Shown here: positions 1-6,557 of the stretch, one piece after another
Position numbering within the stretch: position 1 is the first letter of the stretch
How the letters are laid out: every line of letters starts with the position of its first letter
Assembly: GCA_023393525.1 (NCBI GenBank)
Contig: JAEWKZ010000065.1
Coordinates: 1 to 23,323, forward strand
DNA length: 23,323 nt
Origin: Pseudomonadota bacterium
Lineage (GTDB): Bacteria; Desulfobacterota; Desulfovibrionia; Desulfovibrionales; Desulfomicrobiaceae
Direction: 5' to 3'
Position numbers and translations under genes: made by a program
The notes under the pieces: model-generated
What the model was told of the DNA's origin: nothing
The model's database searches: none
Seen by the model: only the letters and a program-made list of their open reading frames with translations

Positions 1-1
1 C

Positions 2-130
2 CCGAACGCATGGTACAAGAAGCTCGTGGACATGGCGGTTCATCCTCTTGGTTTTCATTGGCGTGAAAACTTGATGAACCCCATGTCCTTTCATTTTGTC
101 AAAAGTACGCTCCAGCCGGATGAACCATAA
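2..130 (+). CDS. possible C-terminal end of a protein, cut by the window edge
   Basis: A frame open from the left edge ends at TAA 128-130 and gives about 42 residues, rich in aromatic residues (Trp, Tyr, Phe, His) and closing in LQPDEP. The stop falls just before a strong hairpin, as expected for the end of a real gene, and no other frame here looks more protein-like. I do not recognise the family. The fragment is too short to exclude chance. The protein upstream of the window would settle it. Confidence 0.4.
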   Translation, partial: PNAWYKKLVDMAVHPLGFHWRENLMNPMSFHFVKSTLQPDEP

Positions 131-176
131 AAAAGCCCGGAACCGCTCCTCTCATGCTGGAGGATCGTTCCGGGCC
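129..176 (-). terminator. intrinsic terminator of the TauE/SafE gene
   Basis: Arms 135-143 (GCCCGGAAC) and 167-175 (GTTCCGGGC) pair perfectly, and the inner bases partly pair as well. Read on the reverse strand the hairpin is followed directly by six T's (129-134), the classical intrinsic form. It lies about 60 nt past the stop of the reverse-strand exporter gene. On the forward strand it lacks a T tract, but it may still help to stop the gene that ends at 130. Confidence 0.75.
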
Positions 177-236
177 TGTTGAAGCCGCGTTTTTCAAGCA
201 GCCCCGAATCCAAAGCGACCCGGGACTCCCCTGATG

Positions 237-1034
237 CTAGAAAAGCGAGATCAGCATCTTCGTGCCCACCACGAAAAGAATGACCGCGAAGACCCGCTTC
301 AGTTTGTCCACGGGCAGGCTGTGGGCCAGACGCACGCCCAGGGGCGCGGTGACGACGCTCATAACCGCGATGGAGACGAGCGCCACCAGGGACACGTAAC
401 CCAGGGAAAACGGCGGCAGATTCTCGACGCCCCAGCCGTTGACGATATAGCCGAGCGTGCCGGACACCGCGATGGGAAAACCGATGGCCGCCGAGGTGCC
501 GATGGCCCTGTGGATGGGGATGTTGTGCCAGACCATGAACGGCACGGACAGGGTGCCGCCGCCGATACCGACCAGGCTCGAAACCACGCCGATGACATTG
601 CCCGCCCCGAACATGCCCGCCGGGCCCGGCATCACGCGCGACGGCTTGGGCTTCTTTCCGGAAAGCATCTGGTAGCAGACATAGTACAGGAAAACGACGA
701 AAAAGACCTTGAGCAGGCCAGTGCTCATCTGCGCGGCCACCCAGGCGCCCAGGAAGGTGCCGACAAAAATGCCGACCACGATGCGACGCACTACGGCCCA
801 CTCCACGGCTCCGCGGCGGTGATGGGCCATGAAGCTCGACACCGAGGTGAACATGATGCTGGCCATGGACGTGCCCAGGGCCAGGTGCATGATCAGCTCC
901 TGGGGCAGATTCTGCAATTCCATGCAAAAGACGAGCATGGGCACGATGACCAGTCCGCCGCCGATACCCAGCAGCCCGGCCAGAACGCCGGCCACCGCGC
1001 CGACGGCAAGATACAGAGCGAGTACTTCCAACAT
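237..1034 (-). CDS. sulfite exporter TauE/SafE family membrane protein
   Basis: A 265-residue, very hydrophobic multi-pass inner-membrane protein. Two similar halves are visible. The first half begins with the motif GLLGIGGGLVIVP near residue 20. The second repeats it as SLVGIGGGTLSVP around residues 150-165. This internal duplication with glycine-rich signatures is the hallmark of the TauE/SafE (DUF81) family, whose members export or import sulfite, sulfonates, sulfoacetate or other small anions. The substrate cannot be read from sequence. I chose ATG 1034 because GGGGGG sits a few bases upstream; a longer frame to 1070 adds charged residues and has no better site. The gene is monocistronic, ends at a good terminator, and is divergent from the 4Fe-4S protein across a spacer that carries a GntR-type palindrome. 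Confidence 0.9.
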   Translation of the reverse strand: MLEVLALYLAVGAVAGVLAGLLGIGGGLVIVPMLVFCMELQNLPQELIMHLALGTSMASIMFTSVSSFMAHHRRGAVEWAVVRRIVVGIFVGTFLGAWVAAQMSTGLLKVFFVVFLYYVCYQMLSGKKPKPSRVMPGPAGMFGAGNVIGVVSSLVGIGGGTLSVPFMVWHNIPIHRAIGTSAAIGFPIAVSGTLGYIVNGWGVENLPPFSLGYVSLVALVSIAVMSVVTAPLGVRLAHSLPVDKLKRVFAVILFVVGTKMLISLF

Positions 1035-1085
1035 GATTTCCCCCCGATGGGAGCGCACGAAACAACGCACGCAGGACCCGGTAAA

Positions 1086-1100
1086 ATTGGTAGGACCAAT
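1086..1100. promoter_or_regulatory. PdhR/FadR-like operator palindrome
   Basis: The 15-mer ATTGGTAGGACCAAT is a perfect inverted repeat: 6-bp arms around a 3-bp centre. FadR-subfamily GntR regulators bind TnGTnnnACnA sites, and the E. coli PdhR consensus is nearly identical to this sequence. It lies 52 bp upstream of the TauE/SafE start and about 118 bp upstream of the 4Fe-4S protein start, so it could control either or both. No GntR gene is in the window. The palindrome is directly visible; the regulator is inferred. Confidence 0.5.
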
Positions 1101-1217
1101 CTCTGAACCAGTCCGTCGGCCTTGTCAACGGGCAGGGGCGCGAAGCGCGATTCGTGCTTGCAATTCCTGTTGAGCCGGGGGAGTTATCGGCCATCGACCG
1201 CGCAACCGAGGATCATC

Positions 1218-2495
1218 ATGGGACACATCGCAAGCAAGGACATCTACCGCAAACTGGGCAAGAGGCTCGACCAAACCCCCGTTCGCACCCCGTGGACAGA
1301 GGTTTTCAGGCAACTGGTGCAAGAGCTGTACTCGCGGCCCGAGGCCGAGCTGGTGTCGCGCCTGCCCTACCGCCCATCGACCCTGGGGCGCATCGCGGCC
1401 ATGCTGGGCGAACCCGAAGATGTCCTACGGCCCATGATCGAGGGGCTCTGCGCCAAGGGCCTGGTCATCGACATCTGGGATGGCGAAAATTACCAATACA
1501 TGGTCAGCCCCATCGTCATCGGCTTCTTCGAGTTCACCATGATGCGCACGGGCGAGAGGCTTCCTCAGGCCCGCTGGGCCGAGCTTTTCCAGGCCTACAT
1601 GTTCGGCGAGAAGGATTTCCTGCACGCCAATTTCGGCAATGGTCAAAAGACTTCGGTCATGCGCGCCCTGCCCTACGAGGAAGCCCTGGGCGAACATGTG
1701 GAAATCCTTGACTACGAGAAGGCTTCGGCCCTCATCGAGGAGAACTCGGAATTCTCCCTTGGCCTGTGTTCCTGCCGCCACGAAAAGCACCATCTCGGGC
1801 ACGCACCCTGCCGCACGCCCATGGACACCTGCACGTCCATGGGCACAGGCGCGCGTTTCCTGATCCGCAACGGCTTCGCCAAACCCATCGACAAGGCTCA
1901 GATGCGCGACATCCTGGCCCGCTCCCGCGACCAGGGCCTGACCCTGTCCGCCGACAACGTGCGCCGCGACGCGGGCTTCATCTGCCACTGCTGCGACTGC
2001 TGCTGCAACCTGCTGCAAGGCGTGCGCGAAACCGGCTACACGGGCATCCTGGTCACGGCCAGCGTGGTGGCCGTGGTAAACGAAACGCTGTGCACGGGTT
2101 GCGGCCTGTGCGCCAAGGCCTGCCCGGTGAACGCCGTGAGCGTGGAGAAGGTTTCCGGGCAGGACGCCCGCAAGCCAAAAAAGCTGGCGGCCATAGAGGA
2201 ACATTGCCTGGGCTGCGGGGTCTGCGCCCTGAAATGCCCCATCGGAGCGATCACGCTCCAGCCCCGCCCGCAAAAAGTGTATCATCCCGAAGACAGCTTC
2301 GAGCGGGTCATGCTCCAGGCCCTGGAGCGGGACACCTTCCAGACCTTCCTCTTCGACAACCCCCAAAGCCGCACCCAGGAGTTCATGCGCGCCCTCGTCG
2401 GCGGATTCCTGAAACTCCCCCCGGTCAAACGCGCCCTTTTGGGCGAAAAGCTGCGCTCGCGCTTTTTGTCGGCCTTGCGGAAGGCGGCGGGTTAG
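1218..2495 (+). CDS. winged-helix-like, cysteine-rich, dicluster 4Fe-4S protein
   Basis: A cytoplasmic protein of 425 residues. Residues about 50-100 look like a winged-helix domain. A middle cysteine-rich section has C184, C186, C198 and C205, then a dense cluster C256, C258, C259, C261, C262, C263. Residues 290-345 hold a bacterial-type 2[4Fe-4S] ferredoxin domain with two CxxCxxCxxxCP motifs (C292/295/298/302 and C330/333/336/340). Some 85 helical residues follow. Proteins of this layout occur in anaerobes as uncharacterised 4Fe-4S proteins, and the role (electron transfer, or redox sensing through the helix-turn-helix-like part) is unknown. ATG 1218 is chosen because GAGG lies just upstream; the frame is open further back but that stretch looks non-coding. 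The gene is divergent from the TauE/SafE exporter, and the toxin-antitoxin pair downstream has its own promoter. Confidence 0.85.
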   Translation: MGHIASKDIYRKLGKRLDQTPVRTPWTEVFRQLVQELYSRPEAELVSRLPYRPSTLGRIAAMLGEPEDVLRPMIEGLCAKGLVIDIWDGENYQYMVSPIVIGFFEFTMMRTGERLPQARWAELFQAYMFGEKDFLHANFGNGQKTSVMRALPYEEALGEHVEILDYEKASALIEENSEFSLGLCSCRHEKHHLGHAPCRTPMDTCTSMGTGARFLIRNGFAKPIDKAQMRDILARSRDQGLTLSADNVRRDAGFICHCCDCCCNLLQGVRETGYTGILVTASVVAVVNETLCTGCGLCAKACPVNAVSVEKVSGQDARKPKKLAAIEEHCLGCGVCALKCPIGAITLQPRPQKVYHPEDSFERVMLQALERDTFQTFLFDNPQSRTQEFMRALVGGFLKLPPVKRALLGEKLRSRFLSALRKAAG

Positions 2496-2507
2496 TCCAG
2501 CCTGAGC

Positions 2508-2535
2508 TTGCAAAATATATAAAAAATTATATAAT
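2508..2535 (+). promoter_or_regulatory. sigma-70-type promoter with overlapping palindrome for the toxin-antitoxin operon
   Basis: TTGCAA (2508-2513) and a perfect TATAAT (2530-2535) are separated by 16 bp in a strongly AT-rich island within GC-rich DNA. TATATAA (2516-2522) and TTATATA (2527-2533) form a perfect 7-bp inverted repeat around AAAA, overlapping the spacer and the -10 box. That is where an autoregulating antitoxin would be expected to bind. The predicted transcription start is within a few bases of the toxin ATG at 2542, and no Shine-Dalgarno sequence precedes it, so the toxin mRNA may be leaderless. Confidence 0.7.
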
Positions 2536-2541
2536 CCACTC

Positions 2542-2868
2542 ATGAGCACAAAGCCGTTGAAATTCGTCGGATCGAGCCTCGATGATCTTCGGAATTTTCC
2601 GGAGGAGGCCCGAAGAGTTGCGGGTTTCGAACTTCGCGCGATCCAGAACGGAATGGAACCTCGAGATTGGAAGGTCATGCCGACGATAGGCTCCGGCGTG
2701 AAGGAAATCCGGATTCATGTGTTGGGCGAATGGCGGGTAATCTACGTGGCAAAACTGTTGGACGCCGTCTATGTGCTGCACTCCTTCCAAAAAAAGGGGT
2801 CAAAGACCAACAAGCACGATATTGAACTGGCCCGTACGCGGCTTCAACAAATTGGAGGCAACCTATGA
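2542..2868 (+). CDS. RelE/HigB-like (Gp49 family) toxin of a type II toxin-antitoxin system
   Basis: A protein of 108 residues. The core around residues 52-95 (GVKEIRI, then WRVIYVAK, then VLHSFQKKGSKTN) is the signature of the Gp49/HigB-like branch of the RelE/ParE superfamily. Characterised members cleave mRNA on the ribosome; this activity is inferred here. The length is normal for the family. The gene overlaps the antitoxin by 4 bp (ATGA), so the two are translationally coupled, with the toxin first as in higBA-type loci. Local GC content is visibly lower than in the flanking genes, consistent with recent acquisition. The start is the only reasonable one, although no ribosome binding site is seen upstream of it. 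Confidence 0.87.
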   Translation: MSTKPLKFVGSSLDDLRNFPEEARRVAGFELRAIQNGMEPRDWKVMPTIGSGVKEIRIHVLGEWRVIYVAKLLDAVYVLHSFQKKGSKTNKHDIELARTRLQQIGGNL

Positions 2869-3149
2869 GTGAACCCATCGTCGATTCATCCGGGAACATC
2901 TTCAGCGATCTCGGCTACCCCCCTGAAGAAGCGGCAATTCTTCAAATGCGCGCAGACCTTATGGCCGATCTTCGCAAGTTCATCGAAACGAAGAAGCTGA
3001 CCCAAGCCAAAGCGGCTGTGATGCTGGGGGTCAGCCAGTCCAGGGTTTCCGATCTTGTCAGGGGCAAGTGGGAGAAGTTCAGTCTTGAGATGCTGATCAT
3101 TCTTGCCACAAAAGCCGGAATGCACGTGACGCTCAAGACTGCGGCGTAA
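2865..3149 (+). CDS. XRE/HigA-like antitoxin with helix-turn-helix
   Basis: A protein of 94 residues with a Cro/XRE-type helix-turn-helix at residues about 45-67 (LTQAKAAVMLGVSQSRVSDL, then VRGKW). It should neutralise the upstream toxin and repress the shared promoter. The N-terminal 30 residues, rich in acidic and hydrophobic positions, may form the toxin-binding part. A good Shine-Dalgarno sequence (GGAGG) precedes the ATG at normal spacing, inside the end of the toxin gene. The antitoxin therefore has a stronger visible ribosome binding site than the toxin, which fits the need for excess antitoxin. Confidence 0.87.
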   Translation: MSEPIVDSSGNIFSDLGYPPEEAAILQMRADLMADLRKFIETKKLTQAKAAVMLGVSQSRVSDLVRGKWEKFSLEMLIILATKAGMHVTLKTAA

Positions 3150-3217
3150 AGACGGGGCAAGCATACTTTCATTGCACGCCGAGCCCTGCCTCAACGCCTC
3201 GGCAAAGCCGCCTCAAA

Positions 3218-3237
3218 CCGGGGGCCAGGCCCCCCGG
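3218..3237. terminator. GC-rich hairpin between convergent genes
   Basis: CCGGGGGCC (3218-3226), a 1-nt centre, and GGCCCCCCGG (3228-3237) form a very stable stem with one bulged C. It sits between the antitoxin stop and the stop of the reverse-strand 83-aa gene. There is no long T tract (only TTT on the reverse side), so a terminator role is plausible but not certain. Confidence 0.45.
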
Positions 3238-3241
3238 TGGC

Positions 3242-3493
3242 TCATTCCTCCGGTTCCGTACTGTAGGTACGAATGGAAGCGATCTCCTCCCAGCCGTAAT
3301 AGGTGTTGACGGACATGCCGTCCTCCTTCTCGGTCACGCGCAAAAAATCCGAACCCAGGAACAAGACGGCCTTCTCATAGATCCGGCCTTCATTGATCTG
3401 AATCTTGAGTCCCTTCCTGAGCTTGCGCGAGAGCGTTCCATGCAGGGGCATGGACGCGTATTCCACCACTTTTTCAAGACAATTCGTGTTCAT
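3242..3493 (-). CDS. hypothetical protein, 83 aa
   Basis: A small soluble protein that I do not recognise. It has no signal peptide, membrane segment or cysteine motif beyond a single Cys near the N-terminus. The middle part alternates hydrophobic and charged residues (KIQINEGRIYEKAVLFLGSD), suggesting a small beta-rich fold, and the tail is acidic. A GGAG Shine-Dalgarno sequence lies seven bases before ATG 3493. The gene starts 28 nt after the TPxG-repeat gene ends on the same strand, so the two are probably co-transcribed and may act together. Confidence 0.65.
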   Translation of the reverse strand: MNTNCLEKVVEYASMPLHGTLSRKLRKGLKIQINEGRIYEKAVLFLGSDFLRVTEKEDGMSVNTYYGWEEIASIRTYSTEPEE

Positions 3494-3521
3494 CGGCTCC
3501 TCCGCTTCGGTTCATGTGGGC

Positions 3522-4472
3522 CTACCACTTGCCCGCGCCCATGGAACACATGGGCGGCAAGCCGGGCAAAGGCAGAAAAAATCGGGATGGAGTGACGCTC
3601 TCCACGGCTGCGGAAAGCCGTGGCAGATCGGCCGAGGAAATGCTGACCACCCCCGGACGGAATTCAAGGCAGAGCGGGCCGGCCTCCATGCGTTCGCCAT
3701 CGCAGGGATGACGCCGCAGGGGCGGGGTCAGACGCCGGATTCGGCCATTTTCGAGAATAACGTCGAAGGAGTGCGCGGCGCTTGTCAGTGCGCAAAGAGA
3801 CCCGTTCTCGCCAAAACGCAGGGAATTGCTGTCGCCGCAGATGCCGATCGCATCGGGATCATACGCCAGGAGCTCGCCCACGGGCGTGGCCACACTGACC
3901 GGCTCCGCCGGTTCCAGGGACCGAAGCACCCCGCTGTCGAAAAACGAGACGCCAATCCGCGCGGCGACGCCGCCCAGGGGAGTGGGCACGTCCAGCGTCG
4001 TGCCTGGCCACAGGGTCAGGCTGCGCAACGCTGCGGTCGGGCTGAAATACAGGCCGATCGCCAGGGTTTCGACAGGTCCCAAAGGGGTGTCCAGAGTCAG
4101 GGGAGTGGCCAGTTTGGCCTCGTCCTCCTGGGTCCAGTAGCCGCTCAGGGTTCCGTTCAAGGGAAAGATGCGCTTCAAGGCTCCGTTTTCATAAAACGAG
4201 ACCTGCTCGGCGGGCAGCACGCCTGCGGGAGTGCGCACCAGAATCTGCTCTTCCAGGGGAAGATTGCGGATCATGCCGTTTGGATGAAAGGAAATGGCAG
4301 GGAGCTGCCGCTTGCGCAGGGTGTTGGCGGTGAATTGGGGAACAAGCATCCCCAGGGGAGTGATGAGCGGACAGGCCCGGGCGGCGATGCAGGATTGCAC
4401 GGTGCCGTCGGAAAAGAATTCCGTATCCGGAAGAGCGTCAATGGTGCCGAAGGGCGTGATGATGAGCGGCAT
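3522..4472 (-). CDS. TPxG-repeat beta protein of unknown function
   Basis: A protein of 316 residues built from a degenerate repeat. The tetrad TPxG occurs at residues 6, 38, 81, 129, 164 and 196 (spacing 32-48). Each is followed by a strand of the form SFxxxGxLxxL, for example SFHPNGMIR (61-69), SFYENGALK (92-100) and SFFDSGVLRSL (176-186). The SFxxNGxL element resembles MORN-like/YwqK repeats, which form beta-hairpins. The outline is an elongated beta-repeat protein, cytoplasmic as far as can be seen because there is no signal peptide. The last 40 residues are proline-rich and not repetitive. AGGAGG six bases before ATG 4472 supports the start. I do not know a function; YwqK-like repeats are shared by unrelated proteins and do not settle one. 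Confidence 0.75.
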   Translation of the reverse strand: MPLIITPFGTIDALPDTEFFSDGTVQSCIAARACPLITPLGMLVPQFTANTLRKRQLPAISFHPNGMIRNLPLEEQILVRTPAGVLPAEQVSFYENGALKRIFPLNGTLSGYWTQEDEAKLATPLTLDTPLGPVETLAIGLYFSPTAALRSLTLWPGTTLDVPTPLGGVAARIGVSFFDSGVLRSLEPAEPVSVATPVGELLAYDPDAIGICGDSNSLRFGENGSLCALTSAAHSFDVILENGRIRRLTPPLRRHPCDGERMEAGPLCLEFRPGVVSISSADLPRLSAAVESVTPSRFFLPLPGLPPMCSMGAGKW

Positions 4473-4555
4473 GGCAGCCTCCTGTTACGGAAGGCCAAAG
4501 CAGATCCCATGCCAGACATATCCATCTGATTTTTAAGTGAAAGAAAAAGACGTCC

Positions 4556-4592
4556 CCACATTTTCGTCGTCTCCTACGCGACGAAAATGTGG
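4556..4592 (-). terminator. perfect 14-bp hairpin after the glucokinase gene
   Basis: CCACATTTTCGTCG (4556-4569) and its exact complement (4579-4592) enclose a 9-nt loop. It begins 8 nt past the glucokinase stop. Read on the reverse strand, a T-rich run with TTTTTCTTT follows after about 10 nt. It is most likely a terminator, although the stem base is not GC-only and the T tract is offset. Confidence 0.6.
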
Positions 4593-4599
4593 ATGCTTC

Positions 4600-5559
4600 C
4601 TACTCTCCCCGCTTATTGAGGAGCATCTGCCCGTAACGGGCCGCGCCGTGAAGTCCCGTGTCGAGAGTGGTGATCAGCCGGATGGGGACGTGTTCCAGAA
4701 GAGCCCCATAGGCCGGACAGTCCCTGAATTCGCGCAGGAATTCTTCACTTGAGACCAGAAAGGGATTTTTGGCCGCAAGCCCTCCGCAAAGATGAACTCC
4801 GCCCCAAGCCAGGACGTACAGAACATAGGCCCGGCAGGCCCGGCCATAGAAGCGGGCGAACCAGCGCGTGGTTTCGCTGTCCGGGCCGATCTCGCGCGCG
4901 ACCTCTCGAGGAGCCAGCCTGCTGCCGGTCAAAAATTCGTGCAGAAAGGAGAGCCCCGGTCCCGAGACCATGATGTCGCCAAACCCGTGGGAATGGCCGG
5001 TTCGGGCCTGGAGAAACTCCAGGAATTCGAATTCGGGTCTGTTCACAAACGCCAAAGGCGCATGCCCGCCTTCGGAAGGAAGGGGCAGAAAATCCCCGCC
5101 GGGCAGGGGCGCCAGGGCGCACAGGCCAAGCCCCGTCCCGGCGCCGACAGCGGCCACGACTCCGGGCCGCGCCACGCCCTCCTGGATCGTGATGGCGGAC
5201 TGCGCCGCGTGACGCGTCTGGCAACCCAGAGCCTGGGCCACGAAATCATTGATCAGCGTCGTGCGTTCAGGAGGCAGCCCGGCTCCGGGGGCGCGCAGGT
5301 CGATGGTCCAGGAAGCGTTGGTCAGATCGCACCGCACCCCGTCACGCACCGGCCCGGCCACGGCCAGGACGACCTGTTCCGCAAGCCCGGGGTCGAACCC
5401 CTTGTCACGGGCCAGGCGCATCAATGCCGGCAGGGAGGCGATCGAGGCCGTGGGGATGCTCAGCGCCTCCAGCAAGCGCGGCTCCCGGCCTGACGCCGTG
5501 TCGAAAAGCCCCAGACGGCTGTTGGTTCCACCGATGTCCGCAGCCAGAATGCCTGCCAT
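4600..5559 (-). CDS. glk: glucokinase
   Basis: ATP-dependent phosphorylation of glucose to glucose 6-phosphate in the cytoplasm, the entry step of glycolysis. The 319 residues match the length of the E. coli-type Glk family. The phosphate-binding motif ADIGGTNSRL is at residues 6-15, the sugar-site segment with the catalytic Asp reads LINDFVAQALG near residue 100, and the second nucleotide motif GAGTGLG and the SEGGHAPLAF glucose-binding segment follow in order. The start ATG 5559 has GGGAG just upstream. Its gene is one of a long reverse-strand series but is flanked by hairpins on both sides, so it may be its own transcription unit. A phosphofructokinase lies about 10 kb away in the same window. 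Confidence 0.92.
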   Translation of the reverse strand: MAGILAADIGGTNSRLGLFDTASGREPRLLEALSIPTASIASLPALMRLARDKGFDPGLAEQVVLAVAGPVRDGVRCDLTNASWTIDLRAPGAGLPPERTTLINDFVAQALGCQTRHAAQSAITIQEGVARPGVVAAVGAGTGLGLCALAPLPGGDFLPLPSEGGHAPLAFVNRPEFEFLEFLQARTGHSHGFGDIMVSGPGLSFLHEFLTGSRLAPREVAREIGPDSETTRWFARFYGRACRAYVLYVLAWGGVHLCGGLAAKNPFLVSSEEFLREFRDCPAYGALLEHVPIRLITTLDTGLHGAARYGQMLLNKRGE

Positions 5560-5592
5560 GTGCTGCTCCCGAACAGCGCCCCGCCGGACGGT

Positions 5593-5627
5593 CGCACGGC
5601 TTGAGAACCGAAATTTTCCGCCGTGCG
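5593..5627 (-). repeat. hairpin in the glucokinase leader
   Basis: CGCACGGC (5593-5600) and GCCGTGCG (5620-5627) pair perfectly, and inner bases GAGAA/TTTTC can extend the stem. It lies between the upstream 136-aa gene and glk, without a following T tract. It may be a weak terminator, an mRNA stabiliser or an operator; nothing in the sequence decides between these. Confidence 0.4.
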
Positions 5628-5646
5628 TGAATCCGGACAGACGGGC

Positions 5647-6057
5647 TTATTTCGCCGCCGCCGCTCCGGCCTCGCGGATGCGTTCGACCACGTAGGCCAC
5701 CAAGTCCTCGTCGGCCTCGTCGACGTTGAAACATCGGGCGTCCTCGCCCATCAGCCCTCCGGGCACCCAGTCGCCCTGCTCCTTTGCGTCGGTGACCAGA
5801 TCGTCGTAAAAGCAGACCGAGAGCCAGCGCTGTTCCGGTTCATCGTCGATGACGTCGATCAAGGCGAACAGTTCCCTTCCCTGCTGTGCGCCATGGGCCC
5901 CGCGCAGGGAGTAGGTGATGCCCGGACGGGCCTTGAAATCAAGAGCCACCCCGTCCACGGCCTCAAGTGCCTGCCGAAAAACCTGAAACGCGTTCTTCGC
6001 ATCGCAGGCGTCCCACTCGGAAACAAACGCTTCGAGTTCCTCCATCGCTTTGCTCAT
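5647..6057 (-). CDS. hypothetical protein, 136 aa
   Basis: An acidic soluble protein that I do not recognise. It starts with a helical segment (residues 1-30), continues with a mixed region containing ALDFKARPGITYSLRG and RWLSVCFYDDLVTD, and ends in a helical tail with four consecutive alanines. The start codon overlaps the stop of the DUF3124 gene (ATGA at 6054-6057), and AGGAGG precedes it at normal spacing, so the two genes are translationally coupled. No catalytic motif is visible. Confidence 0.75.
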   Translation of the reverse strand: MSKAMEELEAFVSEWDACDAKNAFQVFRQALEAVDGVALDFKARPGITYSLRGAHGAQQGRELFALIDVIDDEPEQRWLSVCFYDDLVTDAKEQGDWVPGGLMGEDARCFNVDEADEDLVAYVVERIREAGAAAAK

Positions 6058-6527
6058 CGATCCTCCTGATTTTGCGAGTTATCCAGAATTTCCCTGGCCT
6101 GGGAGGTGAAAGATATGCCCTGCCCCGACTGGGCCCCGATCATGACCGACTCCACCACCGGGACGTTGATCGCGGACCCGGCTTCCCAGCGCACCAGGAA
6201 ATTGGCTCCCGAACCGCCCTGCACATCCTTTTCGGCCACCACGTACCGGATGGAGCCCAGCGGATTGAGCCGCACCGGGCTTTCCAGATACTGCCGGACC
6301 AGCCGTCCCTCTGTATCGTAATAGTCCACCGCCGTCAGCCGCAGAGCGCTGCGGGGATCGGTATTGCGGATGGACAGGGTCACGGCCAGATTGAAAGGCC
6401 GCTCCCGGTCCCCGATGTAGATGTGCGAATACACCGGCACATAAAGCAACTGGCCCGACGACAGGCCGGGGCCGCCGCAGAATCCCGGCAGGGGGATGAG
6501 CAGCGCGAGCAGCACGATCCAGCGCAT
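6054..6527 (-). CDS. exported DUF3124 protein
   Basis: A protein of 157 residues with a cleavable signal peptide (residues 1 to about 18, MRWIVLLALLIPLPGFC). The Cys after the hydrophobic stretch does not sit in a proper lipobox, so the mature protein is probably periplasmic rather than a lipoprotein. The remaining sequence carries the DUF3124 pattern: GQLLYVPVYSHIYIGD, then LSIRNTD, VDYYDTEGRLV, GGSGANFLVRW and, near the end, VESVMIGAQSGQGISF. No function is known for the family. It is coupled to the downstream 136-aa protein by a 4-nt overlap, and the 136-residue protein upstream is 30 nt away. Confidence 0.88.
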   Translation of the reverse strand: MRWIVLLALLIPLPGFCGGPGLSSGQLLYVPVYSHIYIGDRERPFNLAVTLSIRNTDPRSALRLTAVDYYDTEGRLVRQYLESPVRLNPLGSIRYVVAEKDVQGGSGANFLVRWEAGSAINVPVVESVMIGAQSGQGISFTSQAREILDNSQNQEDR

Positions 6528-6557
6528 GAGAACCTCCTTGTCAGGGCCCGGAAAACG

